This document shows, in pieces, positions 8,502 to 17,859 of a stretch of DNA of 64,000 bases. The stretch is from NCBI GenBank assembly GCA_018242365.1, contig JAFECB010000004.1, forward strand, positions 124,001-188,000, read 5' to 3'. Position 1 is the stretch's first letter. Every line of letters begins with the position of its first letter. The notes beneath the pieces are model-generated. The model saw only the letters and a program-made list of their open reading frames with translations. It ran no database searches and had not been told where the DNA came from. Made by a program: the position numbers and the translations under genes. Source of the stretch: Pseudomonadota bacterium (GTDB lineage: Bacteria; Pseudomonadota; Gammaproteobacteria; Xanthomonadales; Xanthomonadaceae).

Positions 8502-10841
8502 ATGACACCCATCAAATCGCGCAAACATCCTGTCCAGCGTACGCACAAACACCTGATGGGCACGGCGCTGGGCGCCGGGCTGGCGCTGGCCCTGCCGGCC
8601 GCACATGCCGCGACCGACCCCGCCACCGACGCCACCAAACCCACCGATGCCAAGGTGCTGGAAACCGTCGAGGTCCATGGCATCCCGAGCTTCGTGGTCT
8701 CGCCGAAGTTCACCCAGACCCTGCAGGACACCCCGCAGACCATCCAGGTCATCGGCAAGGAACAACTGCAGCAGCAAGGTGCCACCACCCTGAGCGACGC
8801 GCTGCGCAACAGCCCCGGCGTGGGCACCTTCTATTCCGGCGAAAACGGCAACACCAGCACCGGCGATGCGCTGTACATGCGCGGCTTCGATGCGTCGTCC
8901 AGCATCTTCGTCGACGGCGCGCGCGACCTCGGCAATATTTCGCGTGACCTGTTCAACATCGACCAGGTGGAAGTGGTCAAGGGCCCCGCCAGCACCGATA
9001 CCGGCCGCAGTGCGCCGACCGGCGCGATCAACATGGTCAGCAAGCAGGCGTACCTGCGGGGCCTGCTGTCCGGCAGCGTCTCCGCCGGCAGCGACGGCCA
9101 GGCGCGTGCCAGCCTCGACTGGAATACCCCGCTCGGTGCCACCTCGGCATTGCGCTTGCCGGTGATGTGGCAGGACAGCGACGTACCCGGGCGCGATCAC
9201 GTCAACAACAAGCGCTTGGGCATTGCCCCCTCGCTGGGCTTCGGCCTGAATACCGACACCCGGCTGTGGCTGAACCTGCTGTACGTGAAACAGGACAACA
9301 TCCCGGACGGCTTCGTGCCGACCCTCGGGCTGCAGGCCTGGTCGCCACAGACGGGCCTCGAGCATCTCGTCGGCCACCCGGTCGATCCGGAAAACTTCTA
9401 CGGCACCCGCGCCGACCACGACAACGTCACTGCGCAGATGGCCACGCTGCGCTTCGAACATGACGCCGGCGATACCGTGAAGATCAGCAACACCCTGCGT
9501 TGGGGCAAGACCACGCAGGATTACCTGTTGACCTCGTTCATGGGCACCGGCGGCACCACCGCCAACCCACAGGCCGGCAATATCCACTGGACCGACCCGA
9601 ACGATCTTTCCACCTACACGCTGGCCCGCAGCCAGCCGACCTTCAAGGATCAGGTCAACAGGATCCTCACCGACCAGTTCAACCTGCGTGCGGATGTCAG
9701 CACCGGGGCGGTCGATCACTTCATCAGCGCCGGCGCCGAACTGACCCGTGAAGAGCAGCTGGCGTACGGCATCACCCGTACCGGCACGATCCCGGATGCC
9801 AAACTGTACGCGCCGGACTGGGACGATGTCGGGACCCTCGGCTGGTACCGCAATGGCGGCCTGGCCCATGGCCGCACCGACACCAGCGCGCTGTATGCCT
9901 TCGACACACTCAAGTTCGGCGAGCATTTCCTGCTGACTGCAGGCGTGCGCGCAGATCATTACAACACCCGCTACCACGCCACCGCCGTCTGCGATACCGC
10001 CGGCACCAGCGGTGGCAGCAGTCGCGCCGTCCATTGCGGCACGGCCGCCCTCGGCACACTGGTCCAGACCGCCGACCTGCAGGCTTCCGACACCCTGCTG
10101 GACTGGAAGATCGGTGCGGTCTACAAGCCGGTGGACACCTTGAGCCTGTACGCCAATGCCGCGCTGTCGCAACAGCCGCCGGGCGGCGCGAATTTCACCC
10201 TCAGTACCTCGGCGCGCAGCGCGGACCAGGTCAACAACGCGCCACAGCGCGCCAGGACGTACGAGATTGGCGTGAAGTGGGCGATCAACCCGGCCCTGGC
10301 CTTCAACCTGGCCCTGTTCAACACCCGCGTCAGCAATGAAATCAGCGTCGATCCCACCTCGCCGAACGGCTATTCGCAGATCGGCAGGAAAAGCGTCAAC
10401 GGCGTCGAGACCAGCCTGGTGGGGAATATCAACGACCACTGGAACATCGCGCTGGGCTACCTGCACCAGAACGCCAGCGTGAATGCCGGCGCGGTCGTGT
10501 CGGCCGACGGCACCACCAACCTCGCCTACACCCCCGCCGATGCGTTCACGAGTTGGACCGCCTACACCTTCTCCACTGGCCTGACCGTCGGAGGCGGCGT
10601 GCGCTACACCAGCGGCCTGCATCGCGGCAGCGATGGCGCGGTCGGCACCCCGACACGCACCGATGGCTGGACCGTGGTGGATGCGGTCGTCTCCTACCCG
10701 ATCAACGACCACCTCACCCTGCGCCTGAACGGCTACAACCTGTTCAATCGCAGTTACGTGGCCGCGATCAACAAGAGCGGCTACCGCTATACGCCGGGCA
10801 CGCCGCGCACCTTCCTGCTCTCCGCCGACTTCAACTTCTGA
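8502..10841 (+). CDS. TonB-dependent siderophore receptor (Fiu/PiuA-like)
   Basis: Outer-membrane beta-barrel receptor of 779 residues for ferric siderophores, probably catecholates. A signal peptide is visible (basic n-region, GTALGAGLALALPAAHA, cleavage after AHA near residue 36). A TonB-box-like LETVEVHG follows, then a plug domain with TPQTIQVIGKEQL, LRNSPGV and VVKGPAST. The barrel ends in SADFNF with a terminal phenylalanine, as needed for Bam assembly. No clear Shine-Dalgarno precedes the ATG at 8502, but that start gives the better signal peptide. Pairing with piuC and a Fur box supports iron uptake. Confidence 0.93.
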   Translation: MTPIKSRKHPVQRTHKHLMGTALGAGLALALPAAHAATDPATDATKPTDAKVLETVEVHGIPSFVVSPKFTQTLQDTPQTIQVIGKEQLQQQGATTLSDALRNSPGVGTFYSGENGNTSTGDALYMRGFDASSSIFVDGARDLGNISRDLFNIDQVEVVKGPASTDTGRSAPTGAINMVSKQAYLRGLLSGSVSAGSDGQARASLDWNTPLGATSALRLPVMWQDSDVPGRDHVNNKRLGIAPSLGFGLNTDTRLWLNLLYVKQDNIPDGFVPTLGLQAWSPQTGLEHLVGHPVDPENFYGTRADHDNVTAQMATLRFEHDAGDTVKISNTLRWGKTTQDYLLTSFMGTGGTTANPQAGNIHWTDPNDLSTYTLARSQPTFKDQVNRILTDQFNLRADVSTGAVDHFISAGAELTREEQLAYGITRTGTIPDAKLYAPDWDDVGTLGWYRNGGLAHGRTDTSALYAFDTLKFGEHFLLTAGVRADHYNTRYHATAVCDTAGTSGGSSRAVHCGTAALGTLVQTADLQASDTLLDWKIGAVYKPVDTLSLYANAALSQQPPGGANFTLSTSARSADQVNNAPQRARTYEIGVKWAINPALAFNLALFNTRVSNEISVDPTSPNGYSQIGRKSVNGVETSLVGNINDHWNIALGYLHQNASVNAGAVVSADGTTNLAYTPADAFTSWTAYTFSTGLTVGGGVRYTSGLHRGSDGAVGTPTRTDGWTVVDAVVSYPINDHLTLRLNGYNLFNRSYVAAINKSGYRYTPGTPRTFLLSADFNF

Positions 10842-10886
10842 TACCCGCCTGCGGCGTGCGACGCCGCCTCGCCCCCTGGATACGCC

Positions 10887-11564
10887 ATGCTGCTGCACGT
10901 TCCCGACATCCTCAGCCGCGAGCAAGTCGCCGCGATCCGGCAACGCCTCGACGACACGGCATGGGCCGACGGCCGCGAAACGGTCGGCTCGCTGGGCGCG
11001 CAGGTCAAGCGCAACCTGCAATTGCCGGACCAATCGCCGCTGAAGCGCGAACTGGGTGAGACCATCCTCGCCGCATTGGCGCGCAGCCCGTTGTTCTTCA
11101 ATGCCGCGTTGCCGCTGAAGATCCTGCCCCCGCGCTTCAACTGCTACGTCGCCGGCGGCGAATACGGCTTCCATGTCGACGGAGCGGTGATGGCATTCGT
11201 GCGCGGCGAGCAAATGCGCTCGGACGTCTCCTGCACCCTGTTCCTGTCCGACCCGGAGGAATACGAGGGCGGCGAGCTGATCATCCACGACACCTACGGC
11301 GAACACGAAGTGAATCTCGCCGCCGGTGACGCCATCGTCTATCCCTCCACCAGCCTGCACCGGGTGACGCCGGTGACCCGGGGCGCCCGCGTCGCCGCGT
11401 TCTTCTGGGTGCAGAGCATGGTGCGCGACGAAAGCCAGCGCCGCCTGCTGTTCGAACTCGACGCCTCGATCGAACGCCTGCGCGCCAGTGCTGCCGACGA
11501 AGCCGCGATCCTGCAACTGAGCGGCGTCTACCACAACCTGCTGCGGCGCTGGGCGCAGACCTGA
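10887..11564 (+). CDS. piuC: Fe2+-dependent dioxygenase PiuC (PKHD-type hydroxylase)
   Basis: Cytoplasmic 2-oxoglutarate/Fe(II) dioxygenase of 225 residues that in Pseudomonas and E. coli (YbiX) accompanies catecholate receptors. The metal triad is readable as H96-x-D98 (GFHVDGAVM) and H158 (TSLHRVTPV), with R168 placed to bind 2-oxoglutarate. The location, 45 bp behind the receptor, is the standard piuA-piuC order. Its chemical substrate is not established in the family. Confidence 0.94.
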   Translation: MLLHVPDILSREQVAAIRQRLDDTAWADGRETVGSLGAQVKRNLQLPDQSPLKRELGETILAALARSPLFFNAALPLKILPPRFNCYVAGGEYGFHVDGAVMAFVRGEQMRSDVSCTLFLSDPEEYEGGELIIHDTYGEHEVNLAAGDAIVYPSTSLHRVTPVTRGARVAAFFWVQSMVRDESQRRLLFELDASIERLRASAADEAAILQLSGVYHNLLRRWAQT

Positions 11565-11685
11565 GCAAGGCAACCGGGTGCATGCCCGCCGCCGCCCGGT
11601 AGCGTGCTGTACAGGGCGAGCCGGCATTGCCGGTGCACCAGCAAGACCAAAGCGACCGCCACCCCAACCTTTCGAGCACCCCCGC

Positions 11686-12321
11686 ATGTCCAGCCAACCC
11701 GCTCCCCGCCGCCAACGCAACCTCACCTACCGCTGGGTGCGCCAGCTGCACCTGTGGATCGGCGCATGGGGTGCCCTGGCCGCGATCCTCTATGGCTTGA
11801 CCGGGCTGGTGCTGAACCATCGCATCGGCGAGGGCGCATGGCCGCAGGGTGAAAGCACCGAAACGGCTCGCGTCACGCTGGCTGTTCCGGCCGAGGCGCG
11901 CGCCACACCGGAGCAACTCTCGCTATGGCTGCGGCAACACCAGCAGCTCGATGCCCAGGTCATCCGCAAGGGTGGTCCGGGCGGCAAAGGCAGGGATGCC
12001 GGCGCCACGCCGAAGTGGTCGTTCAGCGGCGGCAACGCAGGTCACTCCTGGTCGGTGGAATACGTCCCGGGTGAGGACCAGGCCACCCTCAAGCGCAACG
12101 ACCACTCCCTGCTCGCGGCATTCAACCGGCTGCACAAGGCCATCGCCGGTGGTGCGTTGTGGACCTTGCTCGCCGACAGCTTCGCCATCGGCATGCTGTT
12201 CCTCGGTATCACCGGCATCTGGATGTGGGCGCGTGGCCGCAGCGCCCGCGAGATGGCGATCAGCGTGATGGGCCTGTCGGTCTTGGTGTTCGTGGCGGTC
12301 GTGGGCTTGGCCATCGCCTGA
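11686..12321 (+). CDS. PepSY-associated transmembrane protein
   Basis: Inner-membrane protein of 211 residues. The N-terminal segment HLWIGAWGALAAILYGLTG is a PepSY_TM-type first helix, followed by a periplasmic domain of about 110 residues and two C-terminal helices (near residues 150-175 and 187-210). Such proteins often accompany siderophore receptors and may act in ferric-siderophore reduction or periplasmic handling; this is inferred from family and context. The ATG at 11686 places a short basic N-terminus ahead of the first helix. It lies 121 bp after piuC and ends at a strong convergent hairpin. Confidence 0.8.
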   Translation: MSSQPAPRRQRNLTYRWVRQLHLWIGAWGALAAILYGLTGLVLNHRIGEGAWPQGESTETARVTLAVPAEARATPEQLSLWLRQHQQLDAQVIRKGGPGGKGRDAGATPKWSFSGGNAGHSWSVEYVPGEDQATLKRNDHSLLAAFNRLHKAIAGGALWTLLADSFAIGMLFLGITGIWMWARGRSAREMAISVMGLSVLVFVAVVGLAIA

Positions 12322-12333
12322 AACGGACTGGCA

Positions 12334-12365
12334 ATGCATCCCGGCCCACCCGTGCCGGGATGCAT
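12334..12365. terminator. Bidirectional terminator hairpin between convergent genes
   Basis: A perfect 12-bp inverted repeat (12334-12345 and 12354-12365) with an 8-base loop sits in the 74-bp gap between the converging PepSY and E1 genes. No long T-run follows on either side, so intrinsic termination is inferred from stem strength and position. Confidence 0.65.
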
Positions 12366-12395
12366 CCGCGCCCCGGCGCGCCTTGCCGCAATGAA

Positions 12396-14666
12396 TCAAG
12401 CCAGCTTTGCTGCCGCCGCCACGATGTCCTCGTCCTTCGGGATCACGAGGAAGGCCGCGCCCGCCAGCGGCGTGTAGGTATCGGCGCCGCAGACCCGTTG
12501 CAGCGGCTTGCCGCCAAAGCCCGCCTCGGTGATCGCGGTGATCACGCCTTCGCCAATGCCGGCGCTGAAGCGCCCCTCATCGACCACAAGAATGCGCGCG
12601 CATTCGCCGGCGTGCCTGGCAATCGCCACGTGATTGAGCGGCACCAGCCAGCGCAGGTCGACCACCCGCACCTTCCAGCCGTGCTTGGCTTCGATCTGCC
12701 GCGCCGCGCGCAGGCTCATCGGCATGCCATTGCCGTAGCTGAAGATCACGCAGTCGCTGGCATCGGCGTTGTAGACGCGCTCCTCGCCCAGCGTGAGCGC
12801 CTGGTCGGGTGCTGGATACTCGGTCAACCACTGGCCATCACCTGCTTCGTACAGATCCTTGGTCATGTACAGCGCGATCGGTTCGAGGAAGGCGGTGACG
12901 CGACCATCCACTTTCGCCAGTGCCGCCAACGTGCGCAGCATCATCGCCGCGTCATCGCCGCGCGAGGGGCAGCCGACCACGAGGCCGGGAATATCGCGCA
13001 ACGCGGTCACCGAATTGTCGTTGTGAAAATGCCCACCAAAGCCGCGCTGGTAGCCGAGGCCGGCGATGCGCACCAGCATCGGGTTGGCGTATTGGTTGTT
13101 GCTGAAGAACTGCAACGAACAGGCCTCGCCGCGAATCTGGTCAATGGCATTGTGCAGATAGGCCAGATATTGAATCTCGGGAATCGGCAGCATCCCCATG
13201 TTGGCAAAGCCCTGCGCCATGCCCAGGATCATGGTCTCGTCCAGCAGGGTGTTGAACACGCGGCGGTTACCGAAGGCCTTGTGTAGGCCCTTGGTGACCG
13301 TGTACACGCCGCCCTTCTGCGCCACGTCTTCGCCGAACAACATGGTTTCCGGGTATTTGGCGAACAGGTCGTGCAACGCTTGATTGATCTGGATCGCCAG
13401 ATGCTTCGGCGCCTGCTTTTCCGGCAATTTCTCTTCGCTGCCGAAGGCCCTGATGCGTGCCTCGTGCGTCGGCATGCGGATGGCTTCTGCCGCCACCTTG
13501 TCCGGCGTGTACGGCGCCAGCGGCGCCATCACCTGCTCCAAGGTTTCGATGCGCGGACGCCGGTCGGCGTCTTCCGCGGCGGCAAAACACTTCTTCCGGG
13601 TCGCTTCGTACAAGTCAAGGATGTCATCCTTGCTCATCGCGCCGGATTCCAGCGCGATGGCCGCACTGCGCAGCAAGGGGTCGGCGGCTTCCACAGCGCA
13701 CAACTCCTCGAACGAACGCCACTCGATCTCGAAGTCGGTGCCGGCGTGGCCCATGATGCGGTTGGTGCGCAGGTGCAGGAAGGTGGGGCGGCGCGTCTGC
13801 CGGCAGTGTTCCACCGCGCGCAACACATCGCCATAGCCGGCGGCAAGGTCCAAGCCATCGGCGAAGAAGTAGTCGAGATCGGGGCGATTCTTGAAGTTCT
13901 CCGCGATCCAGCCACCCGGGGTTTTCACCGAGATGCCGATGCCGTTGTCTTCGCATACGTACAGCACCGGCGCCGGCAGCTTTTGATAGGCCGTCCACGA
14001 CGCCGCATTGAACGCGGTCTGCGCGGTGGCGTGGTTGCTGGAGGCATCGCCAAAACTGCAAATCGCGATGCTGTCATCCGGAATCGGAAGGGCATGGCCG
14101 ATGCGCTTGGCAGCTTCAATCGCCACTGCCGTACCCAGCGCCTTGGGCAGGTGCGAGGCGATCGTCGAGGTCTGTGGCAGCACCCACAAGGGCTTGCTGC
14201 CCCAGACCTTGTGGCGGCCGCCGCTGGCCGGGTCTTCGGCGCTGGCGGCAAAACTCAGCGCCGAATCCATGATCGGGTCCATCCCCGGCAATTTCCTGAA
14301 CCTTTCCGCCATAAAGCCGCCGCTGCGGTAATGCAGGAACGCCGGATCGGTATGGCGGGCGGCACGCGCCACCATCGCGTTGCCTTCGTGGCCGGAAGAA
14401 CCAATGGTGTAGAAAACCTTGTTCTGCACCCGCAGCACCCGCGCCATCAGGTCGAGGTGGCGGCTGATCAATTGCGACTCGAACAGTTCGCGGAAACCAC
14501 GCGCATCGAGCGCACTGCCGTCGAGGATCGCCTCATCGGGTGCGGGCGCAGGTTGCAGCGTGCCGCTCCAGCCCTTCACGAACTCCTGGAAATTGACGTC
14601 GCAGATCTCGGCGCGGTTCAAGCCCTTCATGCGGGCCGGGATCGGGTTGGGAACGGTGTTGAACAT
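12396..14666 (-). CDS. 2-oxoacid dehydrogenase E1 component, alpha and beta fused in one chain
   Basis: ThDP-dependent E1 of 756 residues. The alpha-like half (to about residue 400) contains GSSGHEGNAMVARA and the ThDP/Mg-binding pair FGDASSN ... CEDNGIGIS. The beta-like half begins near KHLAIQINQALHDL and has the E1-beta signatures LFGEDVAQKGGVY and ETMILGMAQGFA, ending in a transketolase C-terminal domain. It resembles branched-chain 2-oxoacid E1 more than pyruvate E1. The two subunits are normally separate genes. No E2 or E3 gene lies nearby, so it must share those subunits from elsewhere. Confidence 0.88.
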   Translation of the reverse strand: MFNTVPNPIPARMKGLNRAEICDVNFQEFVKGWSGTLQPAPAPDEAILDGSALDARGFRELFESQLISRHLDLMARVLRVQNKVFYTIGSSGHEGNAMVARAARHTDPAFLHYRSGGFMAERFRKLPGMDPIMDSALSFAASAEDPASGGRHKVWGSKPLWVLPQTSTIASHLPKALGTAVAIEAAKRIGHALPIPDDSIAICSFGDASSNHATAQTAFNAASWTAYQKLPAPVLYVCEDNGIGISVKTPGGWIAENFKNRPDLDYFFADGLDLAAGYGDVLRAVEHCRQTRRPTFLHLRTNRIMGHAGTDFEIEWRSFEELCAVEAADPLLRSAAIALESGAMSKDDILDLYEATRKKCFAAAEDADRRPRIETLEQVMAPLAPYTPDKVAAEAIRMPTHEARIRAFGSEEKLPEKQAPKHLAIQINQALHDLFAKYPETMLFGEDVAQKGGVYTVTKGLHKAFGNRRVFNTLLDETMILGMAQGFANMGMLPIPEIQYLAYLHNAIDQIRGEACSLQFFSNNQYANPMLVRIAGLGYQRGFGGHFHNDNSVTALRDIPGLVVGCPSRGDDAAMMLRTLAALAKVDGRVTAFLEPIALYMTKDLYEAGDGQWLTEYPAPDQALTLGEERVYNADASDCVIFSYGNGMPMSLRAARQIEAKHGWKVRVVDLRWLVPLNHVAIARHAGECARILVVDEGRFSAGIGEGVITAITEAGFGGKPLQRVCGADTYTPLAGAAFLVIPKDEDIVAAAAKLA

Positions 14667-14728
14667 GGCGATCTCTCATCCGGCGGATTGCAAACCGCCA
14701 CTAACGGAAAACGTAGGCAAACAAGAGC

Positions 14729-14743
14729 CTGCCTTGAAGGCAG
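14729..14743 (-). terminator. Possible weak terminator hairpin after the GNAT gene
   Basis: A short palindrome (CTGCCTT, one base, AAGGCAG on the minus strand) lies 6 bp past the GNAT stop and is followed by a modestly T-rich stretch, before the E1 gene on the same strand. The stem is short, so this is tentative. Confidence 0.3.
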
Positions 14744-14748
14744 AGCAG

Positions 14749-15303
14749 TCAGGTCGTTGCGGTGGCGCGACGCGCGTTCCACTGCGCGACAGTCTGGCCC
14801 CACACATCCACCACGACATCCTGAAACGGGGGCGGCAATTGGCCGGGGCCTTGCAAGGTCGAACCGAGTCGCTTGGCCAGATTCTGCGAAGCGGCATTTT
14901 CGGGGTCGATGCAATGGATGATGGCATCCCAACCGAGGTTGGCAAACGCCCAATCGACCGCAGCGATGCCGGCCTCGGTGGCGTAGCCCTTGCCCCAGGC
15001 GCGCGGGTGAAAGGCGTAGCCAATCTCATTCCCTGGCCAGCCTTCCGGCTTCCACGGCCCGATCTGCCCTAGCCACAAGCCACTGGACTTCTCGACCACG
15101 CCGAACATGCCGAAGCCCTGCACCAGCCACGCGCCCGGCTGCCACAGAAAGCGTCGCCACGCCTCGGCGCGCGTCACCGCGCCGCCAATGAAACGGGCCG
15201 CATCAGCGTCACCTTGCAGTTCCGCAAAGCCGTCGAAATCCTCGGCACGCGGTGGGCGCAGGATCAGGCGTTCGGTCTCGATGCGGATGTCGGCGATAGA
15301 CAA
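14749..15303 (-). CDS. GNAT family N-acetyltransferase (RimJ/RimL-like)
   Basis: Acetyl-CoA-dependent acetyltransferase of 184 residues. It opens with TERLILRPPRAEDFDGFAEL, the classic RimJ/RimL beginning. The acetyl-CoA-binding motif A region reads EIGYAFHPRAWGKGYATEAG (R-x2-G-x-G/A type), followed by the typical NxASxNLAKRLG segment. The frame is open upstream into repeat DNA. I chose the TTG at 15303 because TAGGAG sits 7-8 bases ahead of it and family homology begins there. Substrate unknown. Confidence 0.85.
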   Translation of the reverse strand: MSIADIRIETERLILRPPRAEDFDGFAELQGDADAARFIGGAVTRAEAWRRFLWQPGAWLVQGFGMFGVVEKSSGLWLGQIGPWKPEGWPGNEIGYAFHPRAWGKGYATEAGIAAVDWAFANLGWDAIIHCIDPENAASQNLAKRLGSTLQGPGQLPPPFQDVVVDVWGQTVAQWNARRATATT

Positions 15304-15319
15304 GGTGTGGCTCCTAAAG

Positions 15320-15482
15320 CCCCTCTCCCACCGGGAGAGGGGTTGGGGTGAGGGTCGGTGTGCGCGATGACGTAAACGTGCGGCACCCTCATCCGGCGCT
15401 GCGCGCCACATACACTCGGCACATCCCTGTGCCTCGCCCTTCGGGCGGCTTACGCCGTGCAAATCGGCAGTCCTGCCGATTT
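15320..15482. repeat. Composite palindromic intergenic element
   Basis: The gap between the GNAT and gcdH genes is filled by nested inverted repeats: a 10-bp stem at 15320-15329/15333-15342 (CCCCTCTCCC type), a CGCCC-TTC-GGGCG hairpin near 15435-15447, and a 9-bp stem at 15461-15469/15474-15482. The CCCTCTCCC/GGGAGAGGG motif is a common dispersed intergenic sequence in xanthomonads. It may serve as terminator for gcdH-side transcripts or be a small mobile repeat. Confidence 0.55.
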
Positions 15483-15506
15483 GTCTCCCGGAGGGAAAAT
15501 AGACAA

Positions 15507-16670
15507 TCAGAACGCGCTGATACCGGTCAACTCACGGCCGATCACCAGCTGGTGCACGGTCTCGGTGCCTTCGTAGGTGATCACGGATTCGAGATTCAAC
15601 GCGTGGCGGATCGCGGCGTGCTCGGTGGTGATGCCGGCGCCGCCGAGCAGATCGCGACATTCGCGCGCGATATCGATCGCCATCCGGCAGTTGTTCCACT
15701 TCGCCAAGGAAACCTGCTGCGGCGCCATCGTCCCGGCATCCTTCAGCCGACCCAGTTGCAGCACCAGCAGTTGCGCGAGGGTGATGCGCCGGGCCATGTC
15801 GGCCATCTTCAGCTGCGCGCTCTGGGTGGCGGCCACCGGGCGATCGAACAGGATGCGCTCCTTGGTGTAGGCGAGCACTTCCTGCAGGCAGGCGATCGCC
15901 GCGCCGATCGGACCCCAGGTGATGCCGTAGCGGGCCTGGGTCAGGCAGCCCAGCGGCCCCTTCAAGCCCTTCACGTTCGGCAGGCGGCTGGAATCGGGCA
16001 CCCGCACGTTGTCGAAGAACAGCGCGCTGGTGACAGAGGCGCGCAGGCTCATCTTGTGCTTGATCTCCTGCGCAGTGAATCCGGGCATGCCCTTTTCCAG
16101 CAGGAAGCCCTGGATGCCGTCGTCGGTCTGCGCCCACACGATTGCGATGTCGGCGAGGTTGCCGTTGGTGATCCACATCTTGCTGCCATTGATCACCCAA
16201 TCATCGCCATCGCGCTTGGCGTGGGTCTTCATGTTGGCCGGGTCAGAGCCGCCGTGCGGTTCGGTCAGGCCGAAGCAGCCGATCACCTTGCCCGCCGCCA
16301 TGTCCGGCAACCAGCGCTGGCGCTGCTCTTCGCTGCCATAGGCGTAGATGGGATACATGCACAGCGAGCTTTGCACGCTGACGAAACTGCGGATGCCGGA
16401 GTCGCCGCGTTCCAGTTCCTGGCAGATCAGGCCGTAGCTCACGCCGTTCAAACCGGCGCAACCGTACTGCTCCGGCAGCGACGAACCGAGCAGGCCCATC
16501 TCCGCGATTTCCGGGATCAACTCACGCGGGAAACGACCTTGGTCGAAGGCCTCGCCGATGATCGGGATGACGCGCTCGTCGGTGAATCGGGCAACGCTGT
16601 CCTGGATGGCCCGCTCCTCGTCGCTGAGGAGGGAACGGACATCGAACAGATCAACGGGATTGAGGGCCAT
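15507..16670 (-). CDS. gcdH: Glutaryl-CoA dehydrogenase
   Basis: Acyl-CoA dehydrogenase of 387 residues that oxidatively decarboxylates glutaryl-CoA to crotonyl-CoA in lysine and tryptophan degradation. FAD-contact motifs CFGLTEPHGGSDPANMKT and KMWITNG are present. The terminal segment YEGTETVHQLVIGRELTG carries the catalytic glutamate of the YEG motif (E367) and closely matches the GCDH subgroup. The gene stands alone, divergent from the DUF6116 gene. Confidence 0.93.
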   Translation of the reverse strand: MALNPVDLFDVRSLLSDEERAIQDSVARFTDERVIPIIGEAFDQGRFPRELIPEIAEMGLLGSSLPEQYGCAGLNGVSYGLICQELERGDSGIRSFVSVQSSLCMYPIYAYGSEEQRQRWLPDMAAGKVIGCFGLTEPHGGSDPANMKTHAKRDGDDWVINGSKMWITNGNLADIAIVWAQTDDGIQGFLLEKGMPGFTAQEIKHKMSLRASVTSALFFDNVRVPDSSRLPNVKGLKGPLGCLTQARYGITWGPIGAAIACLQEVLAYTKERILFDRPVAATQSAQLKMADMARRITLAQLLVLQLGRLKDAGTMAPQQVSLAKWNNCRMAIDIARECRDLLGGAGITTEHAAIRHALNLESVITYEGTETVHQLVIGRELTGISAF

Positions 16671-16844
16671 GGCCGCACTCGGTCTGGTGAAACCGCCATT
16701 TTACCCGTGCACTGCGCCCAGCCGGTACATGCGAATCGACCATTGCATCGCGCAAAACGTCGAACCTGCCCGTTGCGGCGTGCGATTCGCAAGCCCGCCG
16801 CCGCGTCCACACCACCGTGCGCCAGCCCGTGCTAGTTTTCCGGG

Positions 16845-17072
16845 ATGGCCAATCCCCTGCTCGCCCCGTTGCTCGGCTGGTTCGGCAAACTCAGCTTCCC
16901 GCGGCTGTTCGTACTGACCGCCGTGCTGTTCCTGGTCGACCTGCTGATCCCCGATTTCATTCCGTTCGTGGACGAAATCCTGCTGGGTCTGGGCACCTTG
17001 CTGCTGGCGCGCTGGAAGAGGCCCGACGACACCGGCAAACCACCCATCGAAGGCGAATCGCATCGGCCGTGA
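16845..17072 (+). CDS. Small membrane protein, DUF6116 family
   Basis: Protein of 75 residues with hydrophobic segments at about residues 15-34 and 40-55 (LFVLTAVLFLVDLLIP; EILLGLGTLLLARW) and a polar C-terminal tail. It matches the short DUF6116 proteins known from Xanthomonadaceae; function unknown. Its stop is 1 bp from the GTG start proposed for the TatD gene, so the two are probably translated together. Confidence 0.75.
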   Translation: MANPLLAPLLGWFGKLSFPRLFVLTAVLFLVDLLIPDFIPFVDEILLGLGTLLLARWKRPDDTGKPPIEGESHRP

Positions 17073-17073
17073 T

Positions 17074-17859
17074 GTGCCGATGCCGGCCATGCGCCTGATC
17101 GATAGCCACAGCCATTTCGACGCCGCGGAGTTCGACGCTGATCGCGACGCTGCGTTTGCCCGCGCCGTCGAAGCGGGTGTGGCGATGCAGATCGTCCCCG
17201 CCGTGGATGCCGCCAGTTGGCCGAAACTCAAACAGGTCTGCACGGCCTATCCAGGTCTGTTCCCCGCCTACGGCCTGCACCCGATGTTCCTTGCCGCGCA
17301 TCGCCCCGAGTACCTCGTTGAACTGCGCACGTGGATCGAGCGCGAGCGTCCGCTGGCCCTAGGCGAGTGCGGGCTGGATCATTTCGTCGAAGGCCTGGAC
17401 CCCGATCTCCAGCAACCGTATTTCGAAGCCCAACTGAAACTTGCGCGTGAATTCGACCTGCCGGTGATCGTGCATGCACGGCGCGCGGTGGATGCGGTGA
17501 TCGCCTGCATCCGAAACATCGGTGGCCTGCGCGGGGTCATCCACAGCTTTCCCGGCAGCGCCGAACAGGCCGCGCAACTGCACAAGCTCGGCTTCCTGCT
17601 CGGTATCGGCGGGCCGGTGACTTACGAACGTGCGAAACGGTTACGCAGCATCGTGGCGAGCGTGCCACTGGAACAATTGCTGCTGGAAACCGACAGCCCT
17701 GATCAACCCGGCGCGACACACCGAGGTCAACGCAATGAACCGGCGCATCTCATCGACGTGCTGACCACGGTTGCCGACCTGCGTGGGATGACCCACGACG
17801 AACTCGCCGCAGCCACCACGGCAAATGCGGAGCGTATGTTCCGCCTATCCATCGCGTAG
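17074..17859 (+). CDS. TatD family metal-dependent hydrolase/DNase
   Basis: TIM-barrel metallohydrolase of 261 residues, probably a 3'-5' exonuclease or deoxyribonuclease acting in the cytoplasm. Metal ligands are visible in order: DSHSHFD (HxH), LGECGLDH (E), VIVHARRA (H), VIHSFPG (H) and LLETDSP (D). Candidate starts are the GTG at 17074 and ATGs at 17080 and 17089; the last opens directly at MRLIDSHSHF. The TAG stop lies within the first arm of a REP palindrome. Confidence 0.92.
   Translation: MPMPAMRLIDSHSHFDAAEFDADRDAAFARAVEAGVAMQIVPAVDAASWPKLKQVCTAYPGLFPAYGLHPMFLAAHRPEYLVELRTWIERERPLALGECGLDHFVEGLDPDLQQPYFEAQLKLAREFDLPVIVHARRAVDAVIACIRNIGGLRGVIHSFPGSAEQAAQLHKLGFLLGIGGPVTYERAKRLRSIVASVPLEQLLLETDSPDQPGATHRGQRNEPAHLIDVLTTVADLRGMTHDELAAATTANAERMFRLSIA

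Noticed and set aside
8478..11726. 1082-codon open frame antisense to the receptor and piuC
   Set aside because: The opposite strand encodes a complete TonB-dependent receptor with signal peptide and terminal phenylalanine; the antisense peptide shows no recognisable fold.
14749..15462. Longer GNAT product starting at 15462
   Set aside because: The extra 53 residues are translated from the palindromic repeat and lack homology; the TTG at 15303 has a good Shine-Dalgarno.
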